Source of the DNA: Bryobacterales bacterium
GTDB taxonomy: Bacteria; Acidobacteriota; Terriglobia; Bryobacterales; Bryobacteraceae
NCBI GenBank assembly: GCA_025353235.1
Contig: JANXQZ010001035.1
Location: 1 to 6,695 of the forward strand
Reading direction: 5' to 3'
Length of the DNA stretch: 6,695 nucleotides
In this document: in pieces, positions 5,182-6,695 of the stretch
Numbering within the stretch: the stretch's first letter is position 1
How the letters are laid out: every line of letters starts with the position of its first letter
Translations under genes and position numbers: made by a program
Notes under the pieces: generated by a model
The model's input: only the letters and a program-made list of their open reading frames with translations
Databases searched by the model: none
What the model was told of the DNA's origin: nothing

Positions 5182-6695
5182 TTACGGGAAACGCCCGCGC
5201 CTGGAACGGTCTCCGATGACAAACAGATGGCCGTCGTTTTCCGCATAGATCTTTCCGTCGGGCCCAATAGACAAGGGCGTGTAGGCGGCACCTAGAGCGA
5301 GATTGAGAAAGAGCCGGTGGCTGACGTGCCCGCCTTGGGCGATCACGTAGAGGTGGCCGTCTTCACTGTTCGCATAGACGCGACCGTTGACGTCAACCGC
5401 AGGCGCGTTGATGCACCATTCGGCTGTTCCTCCAAAGCTCCATTCGATCTTCAGAGAAGAATCGAGCTGCGTGATCAGGTACGGCCCGGGTGGGTGCGCG
5501 GGACACGAAACTTGGTCGCCACAGTACGAACCTGTGTCGTAATGATTATCCTTCAGAACTACGGAGTAGGCGTAACCGTGAGTATAAATCGCGGGCGTCG
5601 TATCCCAGCCGAAGTCGTAGGAATTCAGAAAATCTCCGGCCGCGCTGAAGTGGAAGAGGTGGCCGCGAGCATAGTTGTACGTGGTATCGGCCCCATACAG
5701 GATGCTTCCATCGGGCGCGACCACCGGAGAGGATGACGATTGATCGATCACGCGTCCGGCGGGCAACTGATTCGTCGCCGGGTCCACTCCAACGCGCGAT
5801 CCGTCCCGGCAGCCACCTGGTTGGCCAGTGGGAGGCAGGAGCACGCCGCAGCCATCGCTCAGGCGATCGCGAAGAGACGCGGCCCATTTGGGAGTGAGGT
5901 CCGGATTTACAGCGACCAGATAGGAATATCGACCGTTGAAATGCGCTCGGCTGAGGGTGTAGATGGTGCCGTCGAGCGCGATGGCCGGGGCGACATTCAC
6001 ACCCGGTCGCTGCGATCCGCAACGGGCCTGCGGCGGCACCGCATTCGCCGCTGGAGGCCAAGGCAATGAATCCAGACTGAACGAGGTTGAACAAGCGGCG
6101 GCGGGGCCGGGCGCACCGATGACCAGGGCAGGGAAGCTGGCTGACTTGGCATTCCCTATGCTGTCAATTTTCACCAGCCAAGCTCCTGAAACGTCCTCAT
6201 CCACACTGGTCATTCCTAGCGCGTTGAAGTAGATGTTGCCTTGCGCATCGGCCGTAAGAGGTCCGGCAACGTAAATGGCAGGATTGGCAGGACTGAACGG
6301 CGCGATTCGAGCGACAACGCTGCCGTCGTTGCGATTCAGCTTGTAAACGCTCCCGCCAGATCCGGGAACATAGATGTAAGCTCCCGCGAGCGCGGGCTGG
6401 AAAACGGGTTCCCATGCGCCATCAATGGGCGCTGGCTTCCAATCGCTCGCGAAGCTCCACTTCTGGATAAGTGCGCCATTCTCCCAATGAAAGCGCGCTT
6501 CGTTCCAAATTTGGGAATTCCAGGCTGCGGCGCCGCAAGGAGCAGGAGTGCCCGAGCCGGGCGGATTACAGCCTATCCACGAGCCCGTTTTCACGAGCAT
6601 GAATACGTCATCCCCGTCCACTAGCGGCGCTTGATAATGTGCCAGCAGATCACCCCCGCTGTCGGCCTGTTCGGTGGCGACGAAGGGATCGTATA
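5182..6695 (-). CDS. PQQ-like beta-propeller repeat protein (partial, C-terminal 503 residues)
   Basis: The frame is open to the right end of the window, and the residues before the GTG at 6621 (AHYQAPLVDGDDVFM) read as normal protein, so that codon is not the start and the N-terminus is missing. I recognise a fold, not a gene. A unit of the form [A/S/T/Q]P-x4-[D/N]G-x-[I/V]Y recurs about seven times (counting from 6621: near 75, 119, 211, 298, 342, 406 and 448), often followed by a strand ending in L/V-x-V/I. Examples are APAVDVNGRVYANSEDGHLY and TPLSIGPDGKIYAENDGHLF. This is the blade pattern of PQQ_2/BamB-like quinoprotein-alcohol-dehydrogenase-type propellers. Nine cysteines, several closely paired (C18/C29, C259/C271, C367/C373), suggest disulfides and an extracytoplasmic location; any signal peptide would be off-window. 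Enzyme activity is not indicated; a binding or structural role is equally likely. It lies upstream of the pyrophosphatase gene on the same strand, 104 bases away, with no sign of functional linkage. Confidence 0.8.
   Translation of the reverse strand, partial: YDPFVATEQADSGGDLLAHYQAPLVDGDDVFMLVKTGSWIGCNPPGSGTPAPCGAAAWNSQIWNEARFHWENGALIQKWSFASDWKPAPIDGAWEPVFQPALAGAYIYVPGSGGSVYKLNRNDGSVVARIAPFSPANPAIYVAGPLTADAQGNIYFNALGMTSVDEDVSGAWLVKIDSIGNAKSASFPALVIGAPGPAAACSTSFSLDSLPWPPAANAVPPQARCGSQRPGVNVAPAIALDGTIYTLSRAHFNGRYSYLVAVNPDLTPKWAASLRDRLSDGCGVLLPPTGQPGGCRDGSRVGVDPATNQLPAGRVIDQSSSSPVVAPDGSILYGADTTYNYARGHLFHFSAAGDFLNSYDFGWDTTPAIYTHGYAYSVVLKDNHYDTGSYCGDQVSCPAHPPGPYLITQLDSSLKIEWSFGGTAEWCINAPAVDVNGRVYANSEDGHLYVIAQGGHVSHRLFLNLALGAAYTPLSIGPDGKIYAENDGHLFVIGDRSRRGRFP

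Noticed and set aside
6619..6621. GTG at 6621 as the start of the beta-propeller gene
   Set aside because: The same frame is open to the window edge and encodes plausible propeller sequence upstream, and there is no signal peptide or ribosome site at the GTG. The gene is simply cut by the window.

Overview
The window is a compact stretch of a moderately GC-rich bacterial chromosome. It holds four protein-coding genes, two of them cut by the window ends, and no gene-free stretch longer than about 105 bases. No RNA gene, CRISPR array, transposase or attachment site was found. My best guess for the source is an Acidobacteriota-like soil bacterium. This is an impression from three things: the divergent xanthine dehydrogenase/DUF6986 pair, the style of the proton-pumping pyrophosphatase with a signal peptide, and the intergenic palindrome containing GTAGGGCAG. 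It is not proven by the sequence.

Layout: (1) 1-1150, minus strand: the N-terminal half (383 residues) of a molybdenum hydroxylase large subunit. All the purine-site residues that fall inside the window are present. (2) 1151-1180: a 30-base gap between two divergent start codons, with no clear Shine-Dalgarno on either side. (3) 1181-2461, plus strand: a 426-residue CitE/HpcH-like TIM-barrel protein of the DUF6986 type. (4) 2462-2542: the gap between two convergent genes, packed with palindromes including a 47-base REPIN-like inverted pair. (5) 2543-5077, minus strand: a membrane-bound proton-translocating pyrophosphatase of 844 residues. It starts at TTG, carries an N-terminal signal peptide, has the lysine of K+-independent pumps and has several non-canonical active-site motifs. 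(6) 5078-5181: its leader, with a strong Shine-Dalgarno and a near-perfect 20-base palindrome. (7) 5182-6695, minus strand: the C-terminal 503 residues of a PQQ-like beta-propeller protein, probably exported; its start lies beyond the right end.

How the genes may work together: the first two genes form a plausible purine-use pair. Xanthine dehydrogenase makes urate, whose breakdown ends in glyoxylate. The CitE-like fold of the neighbour includes enzymes that condense glyoxylate with acetyl-CoA, so a role in disposing of the glyoxylate is a reasonable but untested inference. The pyrophosphatase is an energy-conserving housekeeping pump and has no obvious tie to its neighbours. The beta-propeller gene lies upstream of it on the same strand but is separated by a 104-base leader, so the two may be separate transcription units. 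I see no clear new defence or mobile system here. The most informative leads are the DUF6986/xanthine dehydrogenase pairing, the divergent pyrophosphatase motifs and the palindromes.
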